A stretch of 64,000 nt of DNA from Pseudomonas sp. HR96 (GCF_034059295.1 NZ_CP139141.1:5191001-5255000), one strand, 5' to 3'; shown: positions 19,217 through 33,776, counted from the first letter of the stretch. The notes: a model not told the origin generated them from the sequence alone. Numbers and translations are program-made.

Positions 19217-19246
19217 GCGCCGGCCCGAAGCGAAACCGGCCGGCGC
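19217..19246 (-). promoter_or_regulatory. intercistronic hairpin between braC and livH
   Basis: A perfect 9-bp GC-rich inverted repeat (GCGCCGGCC / GGCCGGCGC) with a 12-base loop lies in the gap between braC and livH. No T-run follows. In binding-protein transporter operons such structures often protect the upstream message or reduce read-through, giving more periplasmic binding protein than membrane subunits. The structure is seen; the function is inferred. Confidence 0.6.
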
Positions 19247-19277
19247 ACAGGCGCGTCGACCGGGTCGGTTGCCCTGC

Positions 19278-20420
19278 TTACTTCTGCTTGTCCAGCTGGT
19301 GGTACTTGCCGGCGTCGTCCCACTGGTACATCACGTAGTCGGAGACCTTCAGGTCGCCCTTGCTGTCCCAGGTCTTCTCACCCATGACGGTATTGACCGG
19401 GTGCGCCTTGAGCCACTTGGCGGCGTCCTCGCCCTTGTTCGACTTGGCGCCGTTGAAGCCGGCTGCCAGGGCCTGGACCGATGCATAGGCGTAGAGGGTG
19501 TAGCCCTCGGGCGCGAAACCTTTTTTTGTGAACTCATCGACCACCGTCTTGCTGCTCGCCAGCTTCTGCGGGTCGGCACCGAAGGTCATGTAGACGCCCT
19601 TGGTGTATTGCGGGCCGCCGGCGGTGGTGACCATTTCGTCGGTGACGATGCCGTCGCCGGAGACGAAGTTGACGTCCTTGAGGCCAGCGTCACGCAGCTG
19701 GCGAACCAGCGGGCCGGCCTCCGGGTGCAGGCCGCCGAAGTACACGGTATCGGCGCCGGTGCCGCGGATCTTGGTGACCAGGGCGCTGAAATCCTTCTCG
19801 CCGCGGGTCAGGCCTTCTTCCAGCACCGGCTTGACGCCGCGCTTGGTCAGCTCCGCCGAAGTGGCATCGGCCAGGCCTTTGCCGTAGGTGTCCTTGTCGT
19901 TGATCACCGCGATTTTCTTGGCCTTGAGCACGTCGACGATGTAATCGCCGGCGACCACACCTTGCTGGTCGTCACGGCCGCACATGCGGAACATGGCGCT
20001 CAGGCCGCGATCGGTCACGGTGGGGTTGGTGGACCCCGGGGTGATCGCGATCACGCCGGCGTCGGCATAGACTTCCGAAGCCGGAATGGTGGAAGAGGAG
20101 CAGAAGTGACCGACCACACCGGCTACCTTCTCCTGGTCGACCAGCTTGTTGGCCACGGCGACAGCCTGTTTCGGCTCACAGGCGTCGTCACCAGCCACCA
20201 GAACGATCTTGTCGCCGTTCACCCCACCTGCCGCGTTGATTGCGTCGGCCGCAGCTTGCGCACCTTTCATGTACTGCTCGCCATAAGCGGCGTTGGCCCC
20301 GGTCATCGGGCCAGCAACGCCAATCTTGATGGTGCCCTCAGCTTGAACAAACGAAGAAACACCCAGCGCGGAAGCCACTGCGAGGGCCAGAAAACCTTTC
20401 CTGTAAAACGTCTGCGACAT
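19278..20420 (-). CDS. braC: Periplasmic branched-chain amino acid-binding protein BraC/LivK
   Basis: A 380-aa periplasmic receptor that delivers leucine, isoleucine, valine (and often alanine) to LivHM. I chose ATG 20420 because AGGAG lies upstream and because it gives a standard Sec signal peptide (MSQTFYRKGF, then the hydrophobic ALAVASALG, cleavage after FVQA near residue 26). An in-frame ATG at 20468 would spoil the signal. The mature start GTIKIGVAGPMTGANAAYGE and the HFCSSSTIPAS ligand-site segment are typical of the LIVAT-binding fold. It is the promoter-proximal gene of the operon. The large upstream region carries a phased repeat array. Confidence 0.95.
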   Translation of the reverse strand: MSQTFYRKGFLALAVASALGVSSFVQAEGTIKIGVAGPMTGANAAYGEQYMKGAQAAADAINAAGGVNGDKIVLVAGDDACEPKQAVAVANKLVDQEKVAGVVGHFCSSSTIPASEVYADAGVIAITPGSTNPTVTDRGLSAMFRMCGRDDQQGVVAGDYIVDVLKAKKIAVINDKDTYGKGLADATSAELTKRGVKPVLEEGLTRGEKDFSALVTKIRGTGADTVYFGGLHPEAGPLVRQLRDAGLKDVNFVSGDGIVTDEMVTTAGGPQYTKGVYMTFGADPQKLASSKTVVDEFTKKGFAPEGYTLYAYASVQALAAGFNGAKSNKGEDAAKWLKAHPVNTVMGEKTWDSKGDLKVSDYVMYQWDDAGKYHQLDKQK

Positions 20421-20943
20421 GAGGTGGTGCTCCTGAGATTTTTTGGTTTGGCACAACAACTTCAGCACTGAGCTGTGAGCAAGCAGCGTGCCAGCACTCC
20501 GTGCTGATCACTGCAAGGCTGCGCACCAGCGGCCTAGACCCGTCGCCCAGTGACCATTGCCGGGCTGTGCAACCGTCTGGATCGCGGCGGGCGCCACCCA
20601 CCGCCGGACCGGGTGCAACCATCGCTGCCGGACGTTGCAACCTTTTGCTACAGCTTTGTGCAACCTTCCTGTAACAGCATGCGTAACCTTACTGCACAGT
20701 GCCGGTGCGTGACTGCTACAGGACGCACCATTACAGGCTAGACGCTGTAGCGTTTTTTGAAAGATGAGTGTCAAGCCCTTGTATTTATTGGGCATGGTGC
20801 TAGCAGTTGGCAGAATGCCATTAGCTGGATAAGAGCGAACCCGGTAAAAAATACTGGCTCGTTGCCTCAGGTTGTGACCCACTAGGGCTCTATTGCCGTA
20901 TCCGGCCCCCGTGCGGGCCCGCGTATTCACCCCGGAGAGATTC
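20421..20943. promoter_or_regulatory. divergent control region between braC and pncB
   Basis: This 523-base non-coding gap separates the leftward braC and the rightward pncB, so it must contain both promoters and probably a long braC leader. It contains the phased repeat array at 20614-20688 and several TACAG/CTGTA motifs (for example near 20647, 20714 and 20745). I could not place a convincing -35/-10 pair for either gene. No open frame in it has coding character. Confidence 0.6.
20614..20688 (-). repeat. phased 22-23 bp direct repeats upstream of braC
   Basis: Read on the minus strand, GGTTGCA (or GGTTACG in the outermost copy) recurs with + strand starts at 20614, 20636, 20659 and 20682, a spacing of 22, 23 and 23 bases. 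A more distant copy is at 20568. Two of the units continue with a similar second half (GCTGTTACA, GCTGTAGCA). A period close to two helical turns fits a cooperative regulator-binding array. It starts about 190 bases upstream of the braC start codon. Confidence 0.6.
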
Positions 20944-22143
20944 ATGAGCGAAGGCGTCTTCGCGGATCGCATCGTGCAAAACCTGCTCGACACCGATCTG
21001 TACAAACTCACCATGATGCAGGCCGTCCTGCACAACTACCCCAACGTGGAGGTGGAATGGGAGTTTCGCTGCCGCAACGGCGAAGACCTGCGCCCGTACC
21101 TGCCGGAGCTGCGCACTCAGATCGAGCGCCTCAGCGAACTGAGCTTGAGCCCCGACCAGTTGGACTTCCTGGAGCGCATCAGCTTCATGAAGCCGGACTT
21201 CCTGCGCTTTCTCGGGCTGTTTCGCTTCAACCTGCGCTACCTGCACATGGGCATCGAGAACGATCAGCTGTTCATTCGCCTGCGCGGGCCCTGGCTGCAC
21301 GTGATCCTCTATGAAGTGCCGCTGCTGGCCACGGTCAGCGAGGTGCGCAACCGCGCCATCCACCCCGACGTGACCCTGGCCCAGGCCCGCGACCAGCTGT
21401 ACCGCAAGTTCGACTGGCTGAGCGCCAACGCCGCACCGGATGAACTGGCGCAGTTGCAGCTGGCCGACTTCGGCACCCGCCGGCGCTTCTCCTATAAAGT
21501 GCAGGAAGAAGTGGTCAACGTGCTCAAGCATGACTTCCCGGGGCGCTTCGTCGGCACCAGCAATGTGCACCTGGCCCGCGAATACGAGCTCAAGCCGCTG
21601 GGCACCATGGCCCACGAATGGATCATGGCGCACCAGCAGCTGGGCCCGAGGCTGATCGACAGCCAGGCGGCGGCGCTCGATTGCTGGGTGCGCGAGTACC
21701 GCGGGCTGCTCGGCATCGCGTTGACCGACACCATCAACATGGACGCCTTCCTGCGCGATTTCGACCTGTACTTCGCCAAACTTTTCGACGGCCTGCGCCA
21801 TGACTCCGGCGACCCGATCATCTGGGCCGAAAAAGCCATCGCCCACTACCACAAGCTGGGCATCGACCCGATGAGCAAGACCCTGACCTTTTCCGACAGC
21901 CTGACGCTGCCCAAGGCGCTGGAGATCTTTCGCCAGCTGCGTGGGCGCATCAATGTCAGCTTCGGCATCGGCACCAACCTGACCTGCGACATTCCTGGGG
22001 TCAAGCCGATGAGCATCGTGGTGAAGATGACCGACTGCAACGGCCAGCCGGTGGCGAAGATCTCCGACGAGGCGGCCAAGACCCAGTGCCGTGATCCGAA
22101 CTTCGTGGCCTACCTGAGGCATGTATTCAAGGTGGCAGGCTGA
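20944..22143 (+). CDS. pncB: Nicotinate phosphoribosyltransferase
   Basis: A 399-aa cytosolic enzyme of the Preiss-Handler NAD salvage pathway. It joins nicotinate and PRPP to give nicotinate mononucleotide, using ATP. The start at ATG 20944 has GGAGAGA just upstream; the frame extends 17 codons further but without a better start. Typical segments are [16 protein letters not shown] at the N-terminus, the GTMAHEW region near residue 220, and GLRHDSGDP near residue 285 in the phosphate-binding half. It converges on azu with only 54 bases between the stops. The expected neighbour nadE is missing. Confidence 0.96.
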   Translation: MSEGVFADRIVQNLLDTDLYKLTMMQAVLHNYPNVEVEWEFRCRNGEDLRPYLPELRTQIERLSELSLSPDQLDFLERISFMKPDFLRFLGLFRFNLRYLHMGIENDQLFIRLRGPWLHVILYEVPLLATVSEVRNRAIHPDVTLAQARDQLYRKFDWLSANAAPDELAQLQLADFGTRRRFSYKVQEEVVNVLKHDFPGRFVGTSNVHLAREYELKPLGTMAHEWIMAHQQLGPRLIDSQAAALDCWVREYRGLLGIALTDTINMDAFLRDFDLYFAKLFDGLRHDSGDPIIWAEKAIAHYHKLGIDPMSKTLTFSDSLTLPKALEIFRQLRGRINVSFGIGTNLTCDIPGVKPMSIVVKMTDCNGQPVAKISDEAAKTQCRDPNFVAYLRHVFKVAG

Positions 22144-22197
22144 AGATCGGTGCTGGCGTGGGAGAGGCTACCCCCTCCCGCGTCCACCGTACCCGGC

Positions 22198-22650
22198 TCA
22201 ATCCTTCAGCGTGACCGTACCCTTCATCATCGAGATATGCCCCGGAAACGAGCAGAAAAACACATAGCTCTGCCCTGCCACCAGCCGCGAGACATCGAAG
22301 CTCACCGAGTCGGTCTCGCCTGCGCCGATCACCTTGGTGTGAGCCAGCACGCGCTCGTCGCCTTCCTTGATGTAGTCCTTGTCGAGGTTGGCCGCCATGC
22401 CGTCGCTGACGATGCCCTGGGCGTCAGCGTCTTTGCTGAGCACCCAGTTATGGCCCATCACCGCCTTGGGCAAGGTGCCGGAATGGGTCAGGGTGACCTT
22501 GAAGCTGGGGCAGCTTTTCGGCACTTCGATGGCCTTGGTGTCGAAGGTCATGGAATCGGTGGAGTCGACGGTCACGGCACACTGGTCGTCGGCCAGGGCG
22601 TGGGCGCTGGCGAGGGTCAGCAGGGTTAACGCGGCAGCTTTGGCGAACAT
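22198..22650 (-). CDS. azu: Azurin, periplasmic blue copper protein
   Basis: A 150-aa precursor with a signal peptide ([20 protein letters not shown]) and a mature cupredoxin of about 130 residues. All type 1 copper ligands are visible: the Gly-His of MGHNW (His46 in P. aeruginosa numbering), then Cys112, His117 and Met121 in [14 protein letters not shown]. The disulfide Cys pair near the mature N-terminus is kept. Azurin carries single electrons in the periplasm, for example to nitrite reductase or in response to redox stress. The promoter at 22719-22746 is overlapped by a palindrome. It is convergent with pncB. Confidence 0.97.
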   Translation of the reverse strand: MFAKAAALTLLTLASAHALADDQCAVTVDSTDSMTFDTKAIEVPKSCPSFKVTLTHSGTLPKAVMGHNWVLSKDADAQGIVSDGMAANLDKDYIKEGDERVLAHTKVIGAGETDSVSFDVSRLVAGQSYVFFCSFPGHISMMKGTVTLKD

Positions 22651-22718
22651 GGTGGATCTCCGGTGCGGAAAATGATCAGTCGGGCTCTGGTGGCCCGATC
22701 GACGGCGAAAGCCGCTCC

Positions 22719-22746
22719 ATCATAATGCACCAGCAGTTGTATACAA
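22719..22746 (-). promoter_or_regulatory. probable sigma-70 promoter of azu
   Basis: On the minus strand TTGTAT (22746-22741) and TATGAT (22724-22719) are separated by 16 bases and lie about 70 bases upstream of the azu start codon. Both hexamers match the consensus at four or five of six positions. The -35 box is embedded in a palindromic operator-like site. Confidence 0.6.
22737..22746. promoter_or_regulatory. GntR-type palindrome TTGTATACAA over the azu -35 box
   Basis: A perfect 10-bp palindrome TTGTATACAA overlaps the proposed azu -35 element. Sites of the form TTGTATACAA are typical operators of FadR/VanR-subfamily GntR repressors. The regulator gene is not in this window. The site is seen; repressor binding is inferred. 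Confidence 0.45.
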
Positions 22747-22777
22747 TCTGTGTTGCCGTCTTTTTCCATGGAATGCT

Positions 22778-23680
22778 TCAAGGAGCGGGTTCGTCCAAGG
22801 GCATCACCGTGACCTGCACCTCGGGGTCATGATTGCCGCCGCCAAGGATGACCCCCCGCAGTGGCGAGACGTCGGAAAAGTCCCGGCCCCAGGCCAAGGT
22901 GATGTGCTCCAGCGCGGGCTGTACGTTGTTGGTCGGGTCGAAGTCGACCCAACCCAGCAGTGGGCAGAACACCGAGACCCAGGCGTGCGAGGCGTCGGCG
23001 CCGATCAACCGTGGCTGGCCGGGCGGCGGCTGGGTCAGCAGGTAGCCGCTGACGTAGCGCGCGGCCAACCCGCGCGAGCGCAGGCAGGCGAGCATCAGGT
23101 GGGCGAAGTCCTGGCAGACGCCCCGGCGGCTTTCCAACACCTCGATCAATGGCGTGGCCACCTGGGTCGCCTCGGCGTCGAAAGTGAATTCGGCGAAGAT
23201 TTTTTCCATCAGCGCCCGCACGGCCTGCAACAGCGGCCGGCCAGTGGGGAAACAGCTCTCGGAAAACGCCACGAAGCTCTTCTTGAGGCGCACGTAGGGC
23301 GATTCGAACCGGTAGCGACAGGCCTCCAGCACATCGGCCGCCATGGCTTTGCCGCTGTAGCAGAGGGTCGCGCGAGTATGCTCCCAGGCCGGGGACAGAT
23401 CGAAATTCAACGGCGGCCGAGGCAGCACTTCGACCCACAGTCGCGCGCAGACCTTCAATTCATCGTGGGGACGCTCGAAGGCCAGGCGGGTCAATGGGTT
23501 GCCGAACACGTCCAGCTCGTCCATGCGCGCCGTCGGCTCGGGGCAGATGTGCATCTCGTGGCGCTCGCAGCGCTGCCAGGCGCACGGCCGTGGCCACAGG
23601 TGCGCGAGCTGCTTGGCCAGGGACACCGGGCTGTCGTAGCTGTAATGGGTGTCGTGGCTGATCTGGTATTTTGCGCTCAT
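22778..23680 (-). CDS. Transglutaminase-like protein (bacterial transglutaminase N-terminal domain)
   Basis: A 300-aa cytoplasmic protein with a beta-sandwich bacterial transglutaminase N-terminal domain (about residues 3-90) and a transglutaminase core. The papain-like triad is intact: Cys in RRGVCQDFAHL, His in DASHAWVSVF and Asp in GWVDFDPTNN. The start at ATG 23680 overlaps the stop of the upstream ATP-grasp/alpha-E gene as TGATG, so the two are coupled. Its family partners ATP-grasp and alpha-E proteins in a conserved cluster predicted, from comparative genomics, to act in peptide synthesis, tagging or proteolysis. No substrate is known. Confidence 0.85.
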   Translation of the reverse strand: MSAKYQISHDTHYSYDSPVSLAKQLAHLWPRPCAWQRCERHEMHICPEPTARMDELDVFGNPLTRLAFERPHDELKVCARLWVEVLPRPPLNFDLSPAWEHTRATLCYSGKAMAADVLEACRYRFESPYVRLKKSFVAFSESCFPTGRPLLQAVRALMEKIFAEFTFDAEATQVATPLIEVLESRRGVCQDFAHLMLACLRSRGLAARYVSGYLLTQPPPGQPRLIGADASHAWVSVFCPLLGWVDFDPTNNVQPALEHITLAWGRDFSDVSPLRGVILGGGNHDPEVQVTVMPLDEPAP

Positions 23681-26166
23681 CACACCGACACCGTCTGCTG
23701 GTTGACGTCGTCGACGTGGGCGAAGTGGCGCAGCGCCAGGCGGTCGGAGACCTGGCTGCTGCTGGCGGCGATTTCACCGAGCAGGCCGGCCAGGCCTTCG
23801 AGTACGGCATTGGCGCTGCCGGTACCGAACAGCGGGTTTTCCAGGGTACCCAGATCGAAATGCCGCAGCCGTTCGATCAGCAACGCCAGGCCGCGCTCGC
23901 GCGGGGCGGCGAATTCGTCGTTGAGCCGACGCAGCGCGCGGTTGACCAGCTTGAGCTGGAACAACACGGCGTGGGGGTTCTGCTCGTCGAGCAGGAGCAG
24001 GTCGAGCACCGGGATCAGTTGCGGCACCGCCAGGTAGCGCGAGCGGTAGGTGATGCTGCTGTTGCCCAGTTCCAGCAGCCACTCCAGGCCCGCCTGGTCG
24101 TCCACGGCGGCGCCGCGCAGGAAGGCCGCCAGGCTGGTGCTGAGAAACTGCAGGCGTTCCAGGCGGCGGCCGATCATCAGGAAGCGCCAGCCTTCGTCGC
24201 GCGTCATGTCATCCAGGGCGAAGCCGGACAATGCCGCCAGCGACATGACCAAGCGGTTGAGAAAGTCGAGCAGTTCACCGAAGTCCGGCTCCTCGGTGTC
24301 CAGGCTCTGTGCTTCGCGCTGCAGTTCGACCAGCGCCTGCCAGTTCTCCCGGGACAGCTTGCCGCGCACCTGTGAGGCCGCCCACTGCAGGCGTTGCAGG
24401 TTGGCACGCAGGCTGAACGGCCAGTCCTCGCCCAGCAAGGCGGCCAGCAAGCGTTCTTCCAGGTCGCCCTCCTCGGGCAGCAGGTGCAGGCTGTCGGCCA
24501 GCGCCACCGCGGCCTCCAGTGCCTGCGGGTCGTCGCCGTCGACGTAGCGGCCGATGATGATGCGCAGCAGCCGCGCGCTGTCGTCGCAGCGTTCGCAGTA
24601 GCGGCCGAACCAGAACAGGTTTTCCACCACCCGCGACGGCAGGTAGGGGTCCAGGCGCACCAGGTCGTGCACACCGATGGCGCGCTGGGCCTTCCACTGC
24701 TCACCGCTGGGCGAGCGCTCGCCGAGCACCCAGGTGTCCTTGCTGGCGCCACCGCGCTGCATCGACACCACCTCGGCATCGGCCTTTGCAGCGACCCGGG
24801 TCAGGCCGCCGGGCAAGACCCGGTAGTCGTGCTTGCCGGCCACCGCGTACACGCGCATGCCGATGGCCCGCGGTTGCAGCTGGCCGCCTTCGGCCTGCCA
24901 CACCGGCGCCTGGGACAGCTGGGCAATTTCCTGGGCGACATAGGCATAGGGGCGTGCCTGCAGGCGCTCGACCATGGCCTTGCGCTGGGCGGCGTCGAGG
25001 TCGCGGCCGAATACCGGGGGAAAGCTCTGCGAGGGGAACGCCGGTTTGATCAGCAGCTCGCCCAGCTTTTCGATGGCCTGGTCGAGCACCGGCGGCTCAC
25101 CGCACCACCAGGTGGCGATGGACGGCAAAATCAGCTTCTCGCCGAACAGGTGTTCGTTGATCTTCGGCAGAAACCCAAGCAGCCCGGGCGACTCCAGCAC
25201 GCCGCTGCCCAGGGCGTTGCCCACCACCACGCGGCCCTGGCGCACCGCCTGCAACAGCCCCGGCACGCCGAGGGCCGAGTCGGTGCGCAGTTCCAGCGGG
25301 TCGCAGAAGTCGTCGTCCAGGCGGCGCATGATGGCGTGCACCCGGCGCAGGCCGCTGAGGGTCTTGAGGTACACCGTGGCGTCGCGCACGGTGAGGTCGC
25401 CGCCTTCGACCAGCGGGTAGCCCAGCTGGCGCGCCAGGTACAGGTGTTCGAAGTAGCTTTCGTTGAAGCGGCCCGGGGTCAGCAGCACCACCAGCGGCGT
25501 CTCGCCGTCGCTGGGTGCCAGCCGCGCCAGGGTTTCCTGCAGCGTGCGGAAGAAGCCGGTGAGGTGTTGCACGCGCAGGTCGCGGTACAGCTCGGGGAAG
25601 GCGCGCGAGACGATGGTGCGGTTCTCCAGCGCGTAACCGGCCCCCGAGGGCGCCTGGGTCCGGTCGGCAGTGACCCACCAGCGGCCGTCCGGGGTGCGCG
25701 CCAGATCCACAGCGTACATATGCAGGAACGTGCCCTCCGGGGGCGCAATTCCCTGGCAGGGCCAAAGGAAGTTGTTGTGCCCGTAGACCAGCTCGGCCGG
25801 CAGCAAGCCCTCGGCGATAAGCTTCTGCGGCCCGTAGATGTCGGCCAGCACTGCGTTGAGCAGTTTCGCCCGTTGGGCGATGCCGGCGGCGACCTGCTGC
25901 CATTCGGCGGCGGGAATCAGGTGCGGCAACAGGTCGAGCTCCCACGGGCGATCGGCGCCCTTGGGGTCGGCGTAGACGTTGTAGGTGACGCCGTTTTCCT
26001 GGATCTGCCGGGCCAGCAGGGCCTGGCGCTGGCCGAGCTGGGCCGCAGTGCTGCGCTGCAACTGGTCGAACAGCCGCCGCCAATGGGGCCTGACGGCGCC
26101 ATCGGCTTCGAGCATTTCATGGTAGGAACCCGCGCTCAGCGGGTAACGGTCAAGCAGGTCAGGCAT
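23680..26166 (-). CDS. Circularly permuted ATP-grasp domain fused to alpha-E domain
   Basis: An 828-aa two-part protein. Residues about 1-490 are a circularly permuted type 2 ATP-grasp ligase (COG2308), with segments ENGVTYNVYADPKG, ALENRTIVSRAFPELYRD and NALGSGVLESPGLLGFLP. From about residue 505 it becomes an all-helical alpha-E domain (COG2307), opening with SRVVENLFWFGRYCERCDD. In many bacteria these are two adjacent genes, and the fusion indicates they act together. ATP-grasp enzymes form amide bonds through an acyl-phosphate, so a peptide-ligase role is predicted. The operon is flanked by two transglutaminase-like genes. The ATG at 26166 is the first start in frame. Confidence 0.87.
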   Translation of the reverse strand: MPDLLDRYPLSAGSYHEMLEADGAVRPHWRRLFDQLQRSTAAQLGQRQALLARQIQENGVTYNVYADPKGADRPWELDLLPHLIPAAEWQQVAAGIAQRAKLLNAVLADIYGPQKLIAEGLLPAELVYGHNNFLWPCQGIAPPEGTFLHMYAVDLARTPDGRWWVTADRTQAPSGAGYALENRTIVSRAFPELYRDLRVQHLTGFFRTLQETLARLAPSDGETPLVVLLTPGRFNESYFEHLYLARQLGYPLVEGGDLTVRDATVYLKTLSGLRRVHAIMRRLDDDFCDPLELRTDSALGVPGLLQAVRQGRVVVGNALGSGVLESPGLLGFLPKINEHLFGEKLILPSIATWWCGEPPVLDQAIEKLGELLIKPAFPSQSFPPVFGRDLDAAQRKAMVERLQARPYAYVAQEIAQLSQAPVWQAEGGQLQPRAIGMRVYAVAGKHDYRVLPGGLTRVAAKADAEVVSMQRGGASKDTWVLGERSPSGEQWKAQRAIGVHDLVRLDPYLPSRVVENLFWFGRYCERCDDSARLLRIIIGRYVDGDDPQALEAAVALADSLHLLPEEGDLEERLLAALLGEDWPFSLRANLQRLQWAASQVRGKLSRENWQALVELQREAQSLDTEEPDFGELLDFLNRLVMSLAALSGFALDDMTRDEGWRFLMIGRRLERLQFLSTSLAAFLRGAAVDDQAGLEWLLELGNSSITYRSRYLAVPQLIPVLDLLLLDEQNPHAVLFQLKLVNRALRRLNDEFAAPRERGLALLIERLRHFDLGTLENPLFGTGSANAVLEGLAGLLGEIAASSSQVSDRLALRHFAHVDDVNQQTVSV

Positions 26167-26241
26167 GGAAGGCTCGGCAACGGCGGTCGGCTAGCTGATG
26201 ACCCGTCCCTGGGGGGCGCGCAATATACATTAAAAACCCTG

Positions 26242-29523
<3,282 letters not shown>

Positions 29524-29719
29524 AGCGTGCCTCCTGCAAACCTGGACATGGTGAGAACCGCGCAAGACTTATGCCAATGGCCCGAAGTCCACGGGCGCTG
29601 AGCCTAGGACACTACCATGGCACCAAAATCACTCAACCGCGAGGTTTGGCTGCAGGGGGTGCACTTTGCGAGGGCAGGAGGGGGCTGATATGGAAGGGGA
29701 TTATGCGTGAGGGGCTCCT

Positions 29720-29764
29720 GTGGGAGGGGGCAAAGCCCCCGAGAGGCCGCAGGCCGGCTTGATC
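29720..29764 (+). repeat. dispersed intergenic repeat, copy 1 (REP-like)
   Basis: About 45 bases beginning GTGGGAGGGGGCAAAGCCCC and ending in TTGATC. It includes a self-complementary GGGGGCaaaGCCCCC core. It is nearly identical (about 42 of 46 aligned positions) to the reverse complement of 41737-41782. It lies in the gap downstream of ygiQ, 58 bases past its stop. This is typical of a REP-like chromosomal element. Confidence 0.7.
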
Positions 29765-29821
29765 TTCATCAACCGCGCAGTTCAGAAGCCCTGTCGCCCC
29801 AAGCTTTACCCCCAAGCGCTA

Positions 29822-32125
<2,304 letters not shown>

Positions 32126-32202
32126 GGGGGATAACCGTGTTAGCTACAGGGTGGAAAATCGCGGGCGCGGAATATAGCACATTTTTTGACCATATCCGAC
32201 AA

Positions 32203-32230
32203 CGGCGGTCGGCTTTATCGCCGACCGCCG
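32203..32230 (-). terminator. hairpin downstream of glucosyltransferase gene
   Basis: A perfect 11-bp inverted repeat (CGGCGGTCGGC / GCCGACCGCCG) with a 6-base loop lies about 25 bases past the glucosyltransferase stop. The T-run expected of an intrinsic terminator is lacking on the minus strand, so termination here may be weak or Rho-assisted. Confidence 0.55.
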
Positions 32231-32254
32231 ATCGCTCCATTGCGGCCCCGGGGG

Positions 32255-33772
32255 TCAGTCGGTCGGCAGCTTGGGAGTCTTGTCCACTGGCTTGAGGGCG
32301 ACGTAGCCGTAGCCGTTGAGCAGCCAGATGTCGTAGTACTGGTTGTCGACCAGACGCTGGCCCTGGCCCTGCACCATCAGTTGGGAAAACAGCTCGTCGT
32401 TGGCCTCCAGGTGCAGGTCGGTGAGGTTTTCGACGGTGGACATCTCGCAGGGCTTGAGGCTGAGCACGAAGCGCAGCGCCGGCAAGTTCTCCAGGGTGCC
32501 GCTCAGGGCTGGCAGCCAGCTGCCGCTGCAATCGGTGCTGGTCCAGTAGATTGGCTGCTTGTCGCGCAGCTCGGGCAGGTTGGTGATGTCATGGTGCAGG
32601 TCATGGGCCAGGGTGCGCTCCAGGTCCTTCTGCGCCTGCAGCACGCGGCCATAGACGAACGCCAGCGACAGCATGCACAGCAGTGGCAGCAACAGCAGCC
32701 ATTCCAGCCGCGCATGTACGCGGCTGAGGGAAAACTGCGCCAGGTAGAACAGCAGCACCAGCACCGGCGCCATGCCCATCAGCGTGCGCGCTTCCAGGGT
32801 GAAGTCGGCGAACGGCAGGATCATCCCGCCGACGCTCAAGGCCATCACCGGCAGGGCCACCACGTAGAGGACCAGGCTGCCAAGGCCGGCGACGCCGACC
32901 GAGCGCAGCAGCCGCGCGGCCACCCACAGGTAGCCGATACCGGCGAGCACCGCGAGGGCGACCCACATCCAGGTGTTGCCGGGGGTCAGGAACAGGCTGA
33001 CCTTGTGCACGATGAGGCCCAGGCGCAGGCCCAGCTCGCCAGCGCCTTCGGCGTTGAATGGCAGCATGCCGGTACGGTTGGTCTGCATCAGCTGGTAGGC
33101 GGTGGCGTAATAGATGACCAGGGCGATCGACAACTGGCACAACTGCCGCCCCAGCAGCGCGAAGGCGCTGGCAGTCGGTAGCTGGAAGCGCACCGAGCGG
33201 ACCAGTTCCAGGCAGCACAGCCCGATGAAGACATTGACCGTGACCTGGTAGAAGCACAGCGCCGCGCCGAGTATCAGGCCAGGTACGAGGACGTTCAGCA
33301 GGGTGTTGCGGCCACGCCAGACCACCGCGTAGATCGCCGCCACCAGGCTCAAGGTCATGGTCGGGCCGTCGTACTGGTAGGTCAGGTTGCCCAGCCACAT
33401 CGGGCAGAACCACAGCGGCAGCACCACCAGGCAATGGCCCAGGCGCGGCTCGATGAAGTAGTGGCGCACCAGCGCGGCGAGGCCGAAGGCCATGGCCACG
33501 CAGGCCAGCAGCAAGGGCAGCGGGAAGATGTCGACGGTGACGCCGCTGAAGGTCATCAGCCGGTAGAACAGCTCGGCGAGGATGCGCCCTTCGACGCGCC
33601 AGGCACGCTGCACATCGAGTTCCGAACGCCAGTTGTCGTCGACGTAGCGGTAGTCGGCCAGAATGAACGGCAAGGCGAACGCCAGCACCGCCACGAAGAA
33701 AAACCAGCGCGCCTGGACCGCAGTCAGTTCACGGTCCAGCCAATGGCGCTGTTCAAGGGAAGCGTAAGCCAC
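32255..33772 (-). CDS. GtrII-like membrane glucosyltransferase
   Basis: A 505-aa polytopic membrane protein with about ten hydrophobic helices. The first periplasmic loop carries DYRYVDDNWR, an acidic motif typical of glucosyl-transferase II (PF14264) enzymes that transfer glucose from undecaprenyl-phosphate-glucose to O-antigen. A C-terminal soluble domain holds the last 140 residues. The family's usual partners GtrA (flippase) and GtrB (bactoprenol glucosyltransferase) are not adjacent. I chose GTG 33772, which lies 4 bases after the dnaB stop; the in-frame ATG at 33811 would overlap dnaB by 35 bases. The start is uncertain, and the family call is moderate. Confidence 0.7.
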   Translation of the reverse strand: MAYASLEQRHWLDRELTAVQARWFFFVAVLAFALPFILADYRYVDDNWRSELDVQRAWRVEGRILAELFYRLMTFSGVTVDIFPLPLLLACVAMAFGLAALVRHYFIEPRLGHCLVVLPLWFCPMWLGNLTYQYDGPTMTLSLVAAIYAVVWRGRNTLLNVLVPGLILGAALCFYQVTVNVFIGLCCLELVRSVRFQLPTASAFALLGRQLCQLSIALVIYYATAYQLMQTNRTGMLPFNAEGAGELGLRLGLIVHKVSLFLTPGNTWMWVALAVLAGIGYLWVAARLLRSVGVAGLGSLVLYVVALPVMALSVGGMILPFADFTLEARTLMGMAPVLVLLFYLAQFSLSRVHARLEWLLLLPLLCMLSLAFVYGRVLQAQKDLERTLAHDLHHDITNLPELRDKQPIYWTSTDCSGSWLPALSGTLENLPALRFVLSLKPCEMSTVENLTDLHLEANDELFSQLMVQGQGQRLVDNQYYDIWLLNGYGYVALKPVDKTPKLPTD

Positions 33773-33776
33773 GCAA

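Noticed and set aside
20421..20943. A sigma-54 promoter upstream of braC or pncB (TTGGCA near 20796; GGCAC near 20705)
   Set aside because: The GG and GC dinucleotides are not 10 bases apart in any candidate, so the -24/-12 pattern is not met.
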